Shown one piece after another: positions 24,428 to 32,915 of a stretch of DNA of 64,000 bases. Made by a program: the position numbers and the translations under genes. Every line of letters begins with the position of its first letter. Positions within the stretch are counted from its first letter, which is position 1. The DNA comes from Chryseobacterium sp. JM1 (GTDB lineage Bacteria; Bacteroidota; Bacteroidia; Flavobacteriales; Weeksellaceae). The stretch lies in the NCBI RefSeq assembly GCF_000737715.1, contig NZ_JPRN01000002.1:558001-622000 (forward strand), given 5' to 3'. The notes under the pieces were generated by a model, which saw nothing but the letters and a program-made list of their open reading frames with translations, had not been told where the DNA came from and ran no database searches.

Positions 24428-26263
24428 TTAAGGCTTAGGTTTCAGCTGCTGTTTTAAGGCATTAATTTCTTCCTGTTGTTTTTGAACGATGGTTTGAAGC
24501 TCCTGTAAGGCTTTGGTAAGCACCACGGTCATTTCACCATAGTTGACACTTAGCGTTTTCATTGCATCATTGGCCGTATTTACCAACTCTGGTATGGTGG
24601 CTTTAACCTCCTGGGCAATAAAACCGATTTTTTTCTCTTTACTCAGTTCTTCATCTTTATACCGGTAATTAATGGTACGAAGGTTTAATATTTCTTTTAA
24701 ACCATAAGTATTATCGGTAATATCTTTTTTCAATCTGATATCCGAAACTGTTTCATACCCTATTGCTGAAACCTTCCCTTTAACAGCTAGTTTTTCTGTT
24801 GGATTAGCCACTCCTATTCCCACATTTCCAGTGGCAATTGTCTGGAATAAAAGATGTCCGGAACCGGCTGCATCTACACTAAGAAATGAGTCAGCAAGAG
24901 TTCCTATCTTTTGTATCCCGGTGTATCCTATCCCTACTCCCTGGGTAAGATTTGTAAACCGGAATTGAGCGATACCAGTGGAAGGCTGCACGCCAGAACT
25001 TACCACATCGAGTGAACGACTTGGCGAAATCGTTCCTATTCCTAGGTTACCGTTTTTATCTAACACCATCCGTGGATCAGTTGTTGCTGAAGCTTCGGTA
25101 TAAAAAGCAAGGGCACCTGATGTAATTAATCCTAATCCATAGAAAAGATTATCAGCAGCATTGTTATAAATCGCTAATTTTCTTCCAGTAGTCGGTCCCA
25201 GATCGAGCAGGCTGTTGGGAGTTGTGGTTCCTATTCCGACTCTGTTATTGGCTGCATCTACTGAGAATGTAGTTCCGTCTACAGAAAGAGCATTAACAGC
25301 TGTTCCTGTGAAGGCAAGTGTATTAGCCGCTTGCGTTACTGTACGGTTGCCGTTTAGCGAACCATCGGAATTATAAATATTGGTTGAAGCTGCAGGTGTT
25401 GCCCATGTAGGTGCGGCACCCGTACCAGCTGAAGTAAGTACCTGCCCTGTAGTACCTGCGCTGCCGGCTGTAGTAGCATCACCCCCAACATTGAGTTCAT
25501 TGGTTACCTGAAGGGTTCCATTGACATGGAGTTTTTTCTGTGGAGTTGCTGTTCCTATTCCTACATTTCCTGTGGCCACTGTCTGTAGTAGAAGATTTCC
25601 GGAACCTGCTGCATCCAGACTAAGAAATGAGTTAGCTTGAGATCCTATCTTTTGTATCCCGGTGTATCCTATTCCTATTCCCTGGGAAAGATTTGTATAC
25701 AGGAATTGAGCAATGCCACTGGAAGGCTCCGTGCCCGGACTTACTACATCGAGTGATTTATTTGGTGAAATAGTTCCTATCCCGACTCTGTTATTGGCTG
25801 CATCTACAGAGAATGTAGTTCCGTCTACAGAGAGAGCATTAACAGCTGTTCCTGTGAAGGCAAGTGTTTTGTCTGCTTGTGTTACGGTTCTGTTATCCTT
25901 TAAAGTTCCGTTATTCGTATAGAGGTTGGTGATAACATCAGCGCCAAGCTTTCCCCATACCGTGCCATTATAAAAATAATAGCCAACGGCATCTATGTTG
26001 ACGGCAGTTCCGGCCTGGGTTCCGTTCGATATACTGTTCACATAGATCAGCGTAGAAGGAGATACGCCGGTCATACTCTGTACTCTTTGTCTGTCTGCCC
26101 TTGGAATCAGAATCCCTTCCGGGGTGGTGGTGGTTCCTGTAGCATTTTTGGCGATAACATCCAGAGTGGCAGCCGGAGTGGTGGTGTTTACTCCTACCTG
26201 CGCATTCATTTGCATCATGCATGCAGAGGCTGCTATCGTAATAGGTAAAATAATTCTTTTCAT
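24428..26263 (-). CDS. Tail-fibre-like protein with peptidase S74 (intramolecular chaperone) domain
   Basis: 611 residues. The signal peptide ends near MQMNAQ. The same NRVGIGT-type repeats as in the two downstream genes follow, then a C-terminal S74 domain with VSDIRLKKDITDNTYGLKEI and KKIGFIAQEV, and a coiled coil at the end. In phage endosialidases, S74 helps trimers to fold and then cuts itself off before the Ser of the SDxRLK motif, which is present here. The protein is probably surface-exposed and trimeric. The ATG at 26263 was chosen at the signal peptide. Confidence 0.8.
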   Translation of the reverse strand: MKRIILPITIAASACMMQMNAQVGVNTTTPAATLDVIAKNATGTTTTPEGILIPRADRQRVQSMTGVSPSTLIYVNSISNGTQAGTAVNIDAVGYYFYNGTVWGKLGADVITNLYTNNGTLKDNRTVTQADKTLAFTGTAVNALSVDGTTFSVDAANNRVGIGTISPNKSLDVVSPGTEPSSGIAQFLYTNLSQGIGIGYTGIQKIGSQANSFLSLDAAGSGNLLLQTVATGNVGIGTATPQKKLHVNGTLQVTNELNVGGDATTAGSAGTTGQVLTSAGTGAAPTWATPAASTNIYNSDGSLNGNRTVTQAANTLAFTGTAVNALSVDGTTFSVDAANNRVGIGTTTPNSLLDLGPTTGRKLAIYNNAADNLFYGLGLITSGALAFYTEASATTDPRMVLDKNGNLGIGTISPSRSLDVVSSGVQPSTGIAQFRFTNLTQGVGIGYTGIQKIGTLADSFLSVDAAGSGHLLFQTIATGNVGIGVANPTEKLAVKGKVSAIGYETVSDIRLKKDITDNTYGLKEILNLRTINYRYKDEELSKEKKIGFIAQEVKATIPELVNTANDAMKTLSVNYGEMTVVLTKALQELQTIVQKQQEEINALKQQLKPKP

Positions 26264-26708
26264 AACATTTGCTGTTTTGATTTTTGTATCGGGAGCAAAA
26301 TTATAGGTCAAATAGGGAGGAAGGATATTTATCGCGTTAAAAACTTGTTAATTAAATCCATTTTTTCAATCAAAAATCGTTAATAATTTTTTCGTAAACT
26401 ATTGATTATCAATATATATTTTTGTAAAACACGTTAACTCAAATTTTGAGAAGAAAAGTGGAATAATTTTAGGCTGATTAAATTTTTTTTGGGCGGTTAG
26501 ATAACAGACATCAATGGAAGTTGCCAGAGGTCCCAAGTATAACTGTAGGGGAGTTTTATTACTTTTGGTACTCCCGTTAATCCGGTAGTGTCTCGTGATA
26601 GCAGCAAAAACTTCCATCTTACAAATCTGTATCCAAAATAATATTAACTTCTGTATCTGTATCCATGGTGAAATACGTCATAATTTTGTTGAAGTAAAGC
26701 AGAATAGT
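26264..26708. promoter_or_regulatory. Divergent intergenic region with -7 boxes on both strands
   Basis: On the minus strand TAATTTTG (26303-26296) lies 33 nt before the start of the S74 protein gene. On the plus strand TAATTTTG (26681-26688) lies 21 nt before the start at 26709. The -33 boxes are not clear. Nothing else is seen. Confidence 0.45.
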
Positions 26709-27074
26709 ATGGAAATCTTAAGACCAACCCACGATCAGCCTGTTTATGCTGAAGTTTATATTTCAGATATGCCGGCCCTGAAAAATCTTTTTCTACAGAC
26801 CCAGACCCTCAGACAACTGAATCAGAATTTCGGTGTTCCTTTTCTTTTGGTTAAGAAGAAGAGTGAAGTGGTAGCTTTTGCCAGTCTGGTGATCAGTGAA
26901 AAAGGAGAGATTGCTTTTAAGATCTATGAGGACCGTTTTTCAGATGCTGAAAAAAGAAATTTTATCCGGCATGCAGAAAGTTATTTCAAAAAAAATAACA
27001 CCGCCAATTTCCGCGATCCGGAGCAGCTGAAAAGCAGCATCAGCAGAATGGTAGGCTGGCTGAATATTGGATAA
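26709..27074 (+). CDS. Hypothetical protein (121 aa)
   Basis: It is not recognised. It is soluble and mixed alpha/beta, with the segments PTHDQPVYAEVYISDMPAL and VVAFASLVISEKGEIAFKIY and an amphipathic C-terminal helix. The ATG at 26709 was chosen because a promoter box ends at 26688, inside the longer reading frame. It lies 41 nt before the MocR-type gene and may be co-transcribed with it. Confidence 0.6.
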   Translation: MEILRPTHDQPVYAEVYISDMPALKNLFLQTQTLRQLNQNFGVPFLLVKKKSEVVAFASLVISEKGEIAFKIYEDRFSDAEKRNFIRHAESYFKKNNTANFRDPEQLKSSISRMVGWLNIG

Positions 27075-27115
27075 GACTGAATGAAATTTGTACATTTACT
27101 TAAAATCCAGATCCC

Positions 27116-28531
27116 ATGTCCAAAGACGTTCTCTACCTTAAAATAGCAAAATCTGTCACAGAGCAGATCAAAAGTGATACCCTGCAGTTTGGTGACAGAT
27201 TGCCCTCGCTCAGAAGTGCCCAAAAACTTTATAATGTCAGTCTGAATACCGTGAAGCAGGCCTATATGGAGCTGGAAAGCCGTTCGCTGGTAGAATCACG
27301 CCCAAAGTATGGCTATTTTGTGAGCCAGAGTTCTCAACGAAAACTGGCCCTGCCTTCTGTGGCCCCTATGAAAATGGCAGAGAGAGAAAATACAGCTGAG
27401 GTTCTTATCGATAAAGTGTTCGGAACCATTGACGGGACGGATGTGACCCAGTTTGCTTTAGGTATTCCGGGGAAAAGCTTTCTTCCTTTGGCCAAACTGA
27501 AGAAATCGATGATTAATGTCATTAACAGAAAGGCTGACAGCGGAACAGATTACGAACCGGTACAGGGAAATGAATATCTGCGCAGAGAATCGGCGAAATG
27601 GGCTCTGGTACTGGAAGGGAAGATCTCGGAAGATGACCTGGTGATCACCTCAGGAGCGATGAATGCCGTGTATACCTGTCTGATGGCGGTAACGAAACCT
27701 GGAGATTCCGTAGCCGTGGAAAGTCCGGTTTATTTCGGGGTTCTTCAGGCTATTCAGCAGTTGGGACTGAAGGTGGTGGAAATTCCTACCCATCCTATTT
27801 ACGGAGTAGATCTGGAGGCGCTGAAAAAAGTGATTCCTACGCTTTCGGCATGTTGTTTTGTAACGAATTTCAATAATCCGTTAGGTTTCCAGATGCCCGA
27901 TGACAATAAAAAAGAGCTGGTAAAGCTGATCACGGAATATAATGTTCCGTTGATCGAAGACGATATTTACGGGAACCTGTATTTTGGAGCAGAAAGGCCA
28001 AAACCATGTAAATTCTATGATGAAGCCGGATTGGTGATGTGGATAGGATCGGTTTCCAAAACGCTGGCTCCGGGTTATCGCGTGGGGTGGGTGGCTCCGG
28101 GAAAATTTAAAGAGCAGGTGATCCGGCAGAAGCTGGTGCAGACGGTATGCAGCCCGTCCATCTATCCGGATGTCATTGCAGATTTTCTCGAGCACGGACG
28201 GTACGACCATCATCTGAGAACATTCAGAAAAAAACTATACGCGAATTATCTCCAGATCCAGAAGTCGGTGACAGAATATTTTCCCGATAATACCAAAATA
28301 TCAGAACCAAAAGGCGGCTTTATGCTGTGGCTGGAACTTGATAAAAAGATCTGTACGGAAGATTTGTTTGATGAAGCGATGAGTCAGAAAATCAATTTTG
28401 CTCCCGGAAGAATGTTTTCGCAATACAATCAGTACCAGAACTGTATGCGCCTGAATTATGCTCTGGAATGGACAGATAGAGTGGAGAGCGATCTGGAGAA
28501 ATTAGCCAAAATGGTAAAAAAGAGAATTTAA
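27116..28531 (+). CDS. MocR-type transcriptional regulator (GntR HTH fused to aminotransferase domain)
   Basis: 471 residues. A GntR winged HTH (about 5-70, with DRLPSLRSAQKLYNVSLNTV) is followed by a class I/II aminotransferase fold. The PLP lysine lies in GSVSKTLAPGYRVGW. NFNNPLG and DDIYGNLYF are typical PLP-site segments. MocR proteins sense PLP or an amino compound and control genes such as pdxST, but neither the target nor the ligand is known here. A working aminotransferase is not excluded. Confidence 0.85.
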   Translation: MSKDVLYLKIAKSVTEQIKSDTLQFGDRLPSLRSAQKLYNVSLNTVKQAYMELESRSLVESRPKYGYFVSQSSQRKLALPSVAPMKMAERENTAEVLIDKVFGTIDGTDVTQFALGIPGKSFLPLAKLKKSMINVINRKADSGTDYEPVQGNEYLRRESAKWALVLEGKISEDDLVITSGAMNAVYTCLMAVTKPGDSVAVESPVYFGVLQAIQQLGLKVVEIPTHPIYGVDLEALKKVIPTLSACCFVTNFNNPLGFQMPDDNKKELVKLITEYNVPLIEDDIYGNLYFGAERPKPCKFYDEAGLVMWIGSVSKTLAPGYRVGWVAPGKFKEQVIRQKLVQTVCSPSIYPDVIADFLEHGRYDHHLRTFRKKLYANYLQIQKSVTEYFPDNTKISEPKGGFMLWLELDKKICTEDLFDEAMSQKINFAPGRMFSQYNQYQNCMRLNYALEWTDRVESDLEKLAKMVKKRI

Positions 28532-28555
28532 TTTCCGATTACAGGATTATAATAA

Positions 28556-28990
28556 CCACAAAAGTGACAAAAGTTTTAAACACTTTAGTTGTTTTAAGTA
28601 AAATGCATTGCGGATAAAAAGAACACATAAGATTAAAAAAGTCAGAGATTTTTATGGATATGATTTAAACCATTAAGTGGAATTAAGATTTTAAGATCAT
28701 TAAGAGAGCTTCGCTTTAAGGATTGCAGCTTAAAAAATCTTTAGATTTTCTCTTAACTATTCTTATCTCCTTCACTGATCTTAATGTTTCAAAAAAAATA
28801 TACATTATCATCTGTGAAAATCTGTGCAATCCGTGGTTAAAAAATCATTAACCACAAAAGTGACAAAAGTTTTAAACACTTTAGTTATTTTAAGTAAAAT
28901 TATAGAGCATAAAAGTGCACTAAAGTTTAGAAAAAATCAGAGATTTCTATTTAAAAACATGCATTAAAATCTGTGCCATCTGAGAAATCT
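28556..28990 (-). repeat. Composite intergenic repeat, copy C (inverted, partly doubled)
   Basis: It is the reverse complement of copies A and B. The words ACCACAAAAGTGACAAAAG and TTTAAACACTTTAGTTRTTTTAAG occur twice, near 28556-28605 and 28853-28900. Between them lies the AGCTTAAAAAATCTTTAGAT-type unit and the ATCTGTG...CCGTGG words. No gene is seen in 28532-29028. Confidence 0.75.
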
Positions 28991-29028
28991 GAAAATATAA
29001 ATAATACGATCAATTAAACCCTATAGCG

Positions 29029-29514
29029 ATGAATGAAATGAATAATGAAGTAACCATTATCAACTATGAGCCTCAATACAAAGAAGCTTTTAAAACATTA
29101 AATGAAGAATGGATCAAAACATTCTTTACCATGGAAGCCGGCGACTATAAACTGCTGGACAATCCCGAAGAACATATTATAGATAAAGGAGGGCATATTG
29201 TCTTTGCGCTTTTGGATCATGAAGCGGTAGGAACCTGTGCACTGGTGAAAATGTCTGATGAGCCGCTTAGATTTGAACTCTCAAAGATGGCGGTAAGCCC
29301 TAAAGCGCAGGGGAAGAAAATAGGCTATCTGGTAGGGCAGGCCTTATTGGATAAAGCAAGAGAACTCAAAGCAGAAAGTATTTTCCTGGAAACAAATTCC
29401 GTGCTGGTTCCTGCGATTAAGCTGTACGAAAAACTGGGGTTCAAACATATGCCCATTTCAGATTCAGCCTATGACCGTTGTGATACCCAAATGCTATTGA
29501 CATTCAATGATTAA
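29029..29514 (+). CDS. GNAT family N-acetyltransferase
   Basis: 161 residues with a GNAT fold. The acetyl-CoA loop is in SPKAQGKKIGYLVGQALLDK (the RGxG-like position). The preceding beta-4 FELSKMAVSP and the final ETNSVLVPAIKLYEKLGFK are typical. The substrate is unknown. The first ATG is at 29029, and a second in-frame ATG three codons later is equally possible. It is a single gene preceded by the composite repeat. Confidence 0.8.
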   Translation: MNEMNNEVTIINYEPQYKEAFKTLNEEWIKTFFTMEAGDYKLLDNPEEHIIDKGGHIVFALLDHEAVGTCALVKMSDEPLRFELSKMAVSPKAQGKKIGYLVGQALLDKARELKAESIFLETNSVLVPAIKLYEKLGFKHMPISDSAYDRCDTQMLLTFND

Positions 29515-29516
29515 GC

Positions 29517-29565
29517 AAAAAAAAAGATATTAGAACCCGGACATAAAAATCCTTGTTCTAATATC
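29517..29565 (-). terminator. Terminator for the phosphodiesterase gene (minus strand)
   Basis: A perfect 11-bp stem GATATTAGAAC / GTTCTAATATC, with a T-run on the minus strand after the hairpin. It is 175 nt past the stop of the minus-strand gene. It also directly follows the GNAT stop on the plus strand, but has no T-run there. Confidence 0.65.
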
Positions 29566-29739
29566 AAAAAAATTAAATCTAATGCGTTGGTAGAGTTAGG
29601 AAGCCGGAAGAGGGAGGATGGAAGTTGCTGTTAGGCATTCATCTCAACAGTTTCCATAAAAAGTGATTAAAACCCACTGCAATTCTGGCTTTAGGCTAAG
29701 ATTACTTCCATCTTCGAGCTTCAGGCTTCCCATCTTCTC

Positions 29740-31593
29740 CTATTTCTTAATGAAAGTCTTCGTCAGCGACTTTTTGCTTCCATTCATTTTCATAAAATAC
29801 ATTCCTGTGGGAAGACCCTGAATGCTTATTTTTTCGTTGTAAGATCCGTTGGATGATTTTAGAGAGGTTGTTGAAATAAGTGCTCCCTTAGCATCAATGA
29901 TTTCTGCTTTAATTTCCTTATCATCAGACTGATACTGGATGTTGATGCTTTCTGAAGCAGGATTCGGATAAAGTCTGAAATCATCCGTTTTTGTCTTAGT
30001 ATCCTGTACAGCCAGAGCTCCGTTAGAGCATACCGGAATACGGTTCACCCCATCGATTCCCCATGATGACTGTACCGGAATACACATCCAGTTCAGAACC
30101 GTAGGGAAATGATCCGTTTCTCTCGTTGTTGAGGTATAATCATACATTTTAAATACGTTGGTAGTCCCTGCAGCATAAGCCGGAGATCCGGTTACGGCAA
30201 GATTATTGGCATTCGGACTTGAATCGGTCAGTGTGTTTCCTGATGTTCCGTTACATTTCCAGTCTGCCAGTAACTGCGCGTAATAAGGATGCGAAGAAGT
30301 AATATCCTGGTTCGCCCAGTTAACGATCACATCATTCGGAAGAGCAGATTTCCAGACTCTGATATCTTTATAGGAGGCAGCAAGATTTTCACCGTAGACA
30401 TTTGTTCCGTCCTGATTGATGGTAAACGGCAGCCCGGAATCTATATTTCCGATCGTATTCATTTTAGCAAAAGTTACCGGAACACCGTCTTCGTACAAGG
30501 TTACAAGACCATCCCTGTCGAAGCTTACGGCAATATGTTTCCATTTTCCTGTTTCTACTTTTCCACCGGTCAGGTCAATTCTGTTGGTTCCGTCACCGAT
30601 ATTCATTTTGAAATTTTGTCCCGAGCTTCCGGAGATTACAAAACCTTTATTTCTTCCGTTCGCCCAATTTTTGTTACTCATCATCACCGGATCGCTTGAA
30701 TAGGCTGTATTCGGTTTTACCCAGAATTCAACCGTAAAATCCTGATTGGCCCCAAAATTAAACGGAGTTTGATTAGCCGGTTTCGCATATGTACCCGCCG
30801 GAAAGCTAAGCTGATTAAACGTTTTATTGGATTCCAGAATGGTTTTACTGATCTGCTGAGGCGTAAATCCAGGGTTGGAATAGATATTAAAGATATTTCG
30901 CTCAGAAAGGTTTCCGCCACCGTGAGAACTTTGGATGGCCCCGTGATCGGTTGTTAAAACCACCAGCCAGTCTTCATTGCTGTAAGTTGGTCTGCTCTTC
31001 ATCGCACTCACAATCTCTCCGATATAGGTGTCCGTAGTCTGAATTGAAGACACATACTGAGGAACCGTACCTGCAAATCCGTAAGAATGTCCGGCGTGAT
31101 CTACATCGTCAAAATCTACAAAAAGAATATCAGGATTGTCATTCTGCATGGCACTGACTGCGGCATTTTTCACAGCAAGGTCAGATCCAAGATTGCTTTT
31201 TACATCAGCAGTCTTTACAATCTTGTCATTAAGTGGCGCCCAGTTAACCAGGGACATCGTTCTTAAGTTCGGGTTATAAGTTTCTGCTCTTGTTAAAAAG
31301 TCAGGGTAGTTCACGTAGTTGGGGCTTGTGAAATTGTTGTCCTGAACATTGTGTTTTGTGTGCCATACACCGGTAAGCATGGTGCTCCAGCCGTTTCCGC
31401 TCCATGTAGTGGCGGCGCACAGACCATCAAGGGAGTAAATGGATTGATTAACAAGGTTTTGGATGTTCGGGATGTTGCTGGACATCATCACATCTGCGCG
31501 GCATCCGTCGATACCGATAAATAGAACTTTCTTGGTCTGAGCTTCAAAGAAACAGCTCATAAGAACGGCCATTGAGAATAGTTTTGTTTTCAT
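29740..31593 (-). CDS. Secreted phosphodiesterase/alkaline-phosphatase-family protein with LamG-like domain and T9SS tail
   Basis: 617 residues. The signal peptide ends near FFEAQ (18). The phosphodiesterase/nucleotide-pyrophosphatase-type fold follows, with metal ligands Asp29 (IGIDGC), Asp165/His169 (DVDHAGHS) and Asp216/His217 (TTDHG). The likely nucleophile is in the TTWSGNGWSTMLTG loop (Thr63 or Ser65). A LamG/concanavalin-like domain spans about 285-420. A type IX sorting domain starts at FRLYPNPASESINI (about 540-617). It is exported and probably surface-bound or released. The upstream dyads match one before the TonB/phosphonatase operon, so it may release the phosphonate or phosphate from an ester. 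The true substrate is unknown. Confidence 0.8.
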   Translation of the reverse strand: MKTKLFSMAVLMSCFFEAQTKKVLFIGIDGCRADVMMSSNIPNIQNLVNQSIYSLDGLCAATTWSGNGWSTMLTGVWHTKHNVQDNNFTSPNYVNYPDFLTRAETYNPNLRTMSLVNWAPLNDKIVKTADVKSNLGSDLAVKNAAVSAMQNDNPDILFVDFDDVDHAGHSYGFAGTVPQYVSSIQTTDTYIGEIVSAMKSRPTYSNEDWLVVLTTDHGAIQSSHGGGNLSERNIFNIYSNPGFTPQQISKTILESNKTFNQLSFPAGTYAKPANQTPFNFGANQDFTVEFWVKPNTAYSSDPVMMSNKNWANGRNKGFVISGSSGQNFKMNIGDGTNRIDLTGGKVETGKWKHIAVSFDRDGLVTLYEDGVPVTFAKMNTIGNIDSGLPFTINQDGTNVYGENLAASYKDIRVWKSALPNDVIVNWANQDITSSHPYYAQLLADWKCNGTSGNTLTDSSPNANNLAVTGSPAYAAGTTNVFKMYDYTSTTRETDHFPTVLNWMCIPVQSSWGIDGVNRIPVCSNGALAVQDTKTKTDDFRLYPNPASESINIQYQSDDKEIKAEIIDAKGALISTTSLKSSNGSYNEKISIQGLPTGMYFMKMNGSKKSLTKTFIKK

Positions 31594-31620
31594 GGGGATA
31601 AAGGGTTTTGAAAAGAAATG

Positions 31621-31677
31621 TTTACAAATAGTAATTTTATTTTTAACTATTGTAAAATTAATTTACTATTTGTAAAC
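31621..31677 (-). promoter_or_regulatory. Cluster of operator-like dyads before the phosphodiesterase gene
   Basis: TTTACAAATAGTAAT (31621-31635) and TTTACTATTTGTAAAC (31662-31677) are copies of one TTTAC-N5-GTAAA dyad in opposite orientation. A degenerate third copy, TTTAACTATTGTAAA, is at 31642-31656. The sites lie 28-84 nt before the start codon. The second site is identical over 16 bp to the one at 38502-38517. Confidence 0.7.
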
Positions 31678-31724
31678 ATGTGTAAACTTAAGGTTAAGAA
31701 ATTGATAACTAAATGTTTATGGTT

Positions 31725-31816
31725 TTTAAACACAAACAGCACAAATACCTTCACGAATTTCCACGAATCATAAAGTGGTGTTATTTGTGAAAAATATTGG
31801 TGCCATTAGTGTTTAA
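31725..31816. repeat. ~92-bp element with inverted ends, copy 1
   Basis: It begins TTTAAACACAAA and ends CATTAGTGTTTAA, which are inverted copies with one change. The same ends and the GTGCCATTAGTGTTTAA block occur at 32102-32193. Confidence 0.65.
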
Positions 31817-32101
31817 TAAGCCTGTTTTAATCTGTAAAAAATCAAACATTAAGGCATTAAGAGATTCATAACATTGAGTTTAAAGCCTTATTAAGAATAT
31901 CTCCGATATTTCATTAAGGCTGCTGCTTCATTTTGCCAGCGGCAAATTCTTAATTCTTCTTTTTTTACCCAATAAACTTAACTTCTTAATGTTTTAAAAA
32001 TTTAAAAGCAAAATATTTATTCAGATTATATTTTAAAATAAAATGAGACTGAAAAACGAAGCATAATTCAGTTAATGTGTTGATAAGTAGATATTCAGAA
32101 T

Positions 32102-32193
32102 TTTAAACACAAATGACACTCATTTTTTTCACGAATGACACGATACATTATTTGTGAACATTTTTGAATCTATTCGTGCCATTAGTGTTTAAA
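32102..32193. repeat. ~92-bp element with inverted ends, copy 2
   Basis: It begins TTTAAACACAAATG and ends CATTAGTGTTTAAA (14-bp inverted ends, one mismatch). Inside it shares TTCACGAAT, TTATTTGTGAA and CGTGCCATTAGTG words with copy 1. It has no ORF. The rest of the 647-bp gap 31594-32240 is AT-rich and holds no gene. Confidence 0.65.
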
Positions 32194-32240
32194 TCTAAAA
32201 AAATGAGGCTGAAAAAAATAAGTATAATTTGAAAGAAGAG

Positions 32241-32909
32241 TTAAAGTATATCTTCAGCCTCAGAAATTGTATTAAAAATATAATCAGGATGTGCCTTCTC
32301 CAGCTCTGTCCTGCTTTGTGCTCCGGAAAGAACCGCAATCGTTAGTCCGCAGCCTGCATTCTTCCCTTCTTCAATATCGATCACAGAATCACCTGCTTTT
32401 AAAACCTTTTCGGGTTCAGTGATATTGAATTTTTTCATCGCAAGATTGATCATATCAGGGCTCGGGCGGCTTTCTGAAACATCGTCAGCGGTGATCAGCG
32501 CATCGAAGTGGATGTTTTCTTTCCATTGTAATTTATCTAAAAGCTGGTGGGCAATCTCGGAAGTATAACCGGTATTGAGAACCACTTTTTTATGCTGAGC
32601 TTTCATCTTTAAAAGAAAGTTTTCGGTCCCGTTGATAGGCTTCAATTCCAGTTTTTGGTAAGCTTCTTTTAACTGTTCCGAAAAGTTTTGGAAAATAACG
32701 GCAGCATCTTCTTCATTGCCCCCGATTTCCTTCAGCAAACTGGTGATGGCTTCCAGCTTTTCCATTCCTGCACAGCTTGAAAGCACCTTTTCTAAAGTCA
32801 CATGATAGCCATGATTATTCACAGCCTGCGTTAAAGTTTTGTACACTACATTGTCTTCGTCAATCGTTGTTCCGGCCATATCCAGAACCAGTAATTCTAT
32901 ATTCTTCAT
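32241..32909 (-). CDS. Phosphonatase-like HAD hydrolase (C-P bond cleavage)
   Basis: 222 residues of the HAD superfamily. The nucleophile motif is D10-M-A12-G-T14, the DxAGT form of phosphonoacetaldehyde hydrolase, not the usual DxDxT. Lys51 in CAGMEKLEAITSLL aligns with the Schiff-base lysine of PhnX. Motif II is LNTGYTS, and the motif III/IV area is SRPSPDM and KAGDSVIDIEEG. It belongs to the phosphonatase-like family that travels with the FAD oxidoreductase next door. The likely reaction is hydrolysis of phosphonoacetaldehyde or a hydroxylated relative to an aldehyde and phosphate. It is the last gene of the four-gene operon, 6 nt after the oxidoreductase. Confidence 0.85.
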   Translation of the reverse strand: MKNIELLVLDMAGTTIDEDNVVYKTLTQAVNNHGYHVTLEKVLSSCAGMEKLEAITSLLKEIGGNEEDAAVIFQNFSEQLKEAYQKLELKPINGTENFLLKMKAQHKKVVLNTGYTSEIAHQLLDKLQWKENIHFDALITADDVSESRPSPDMINLAMKKFNITEPEKVLKAGDSVIDIEEGKNAGCGLTIAVLSGAQSRTELEKAHPDYIFNTISEAEDIL

Positions 32910-32915
32910 TGAAAT

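Noticed and set aside
31662..31677. PhoB-type Pho box
   Set aside because: The motif is an inverted dyad, not the direct repeats that PhoB binds, so an XRE-type dimer is more likely.
32241..32909. Ordinary phosphoglycolate phosphatase
   Set aside because: The second Asp of DxDxT is replaced by Ala and a Schiff-base lysine is present, which fits a phosphonatase.
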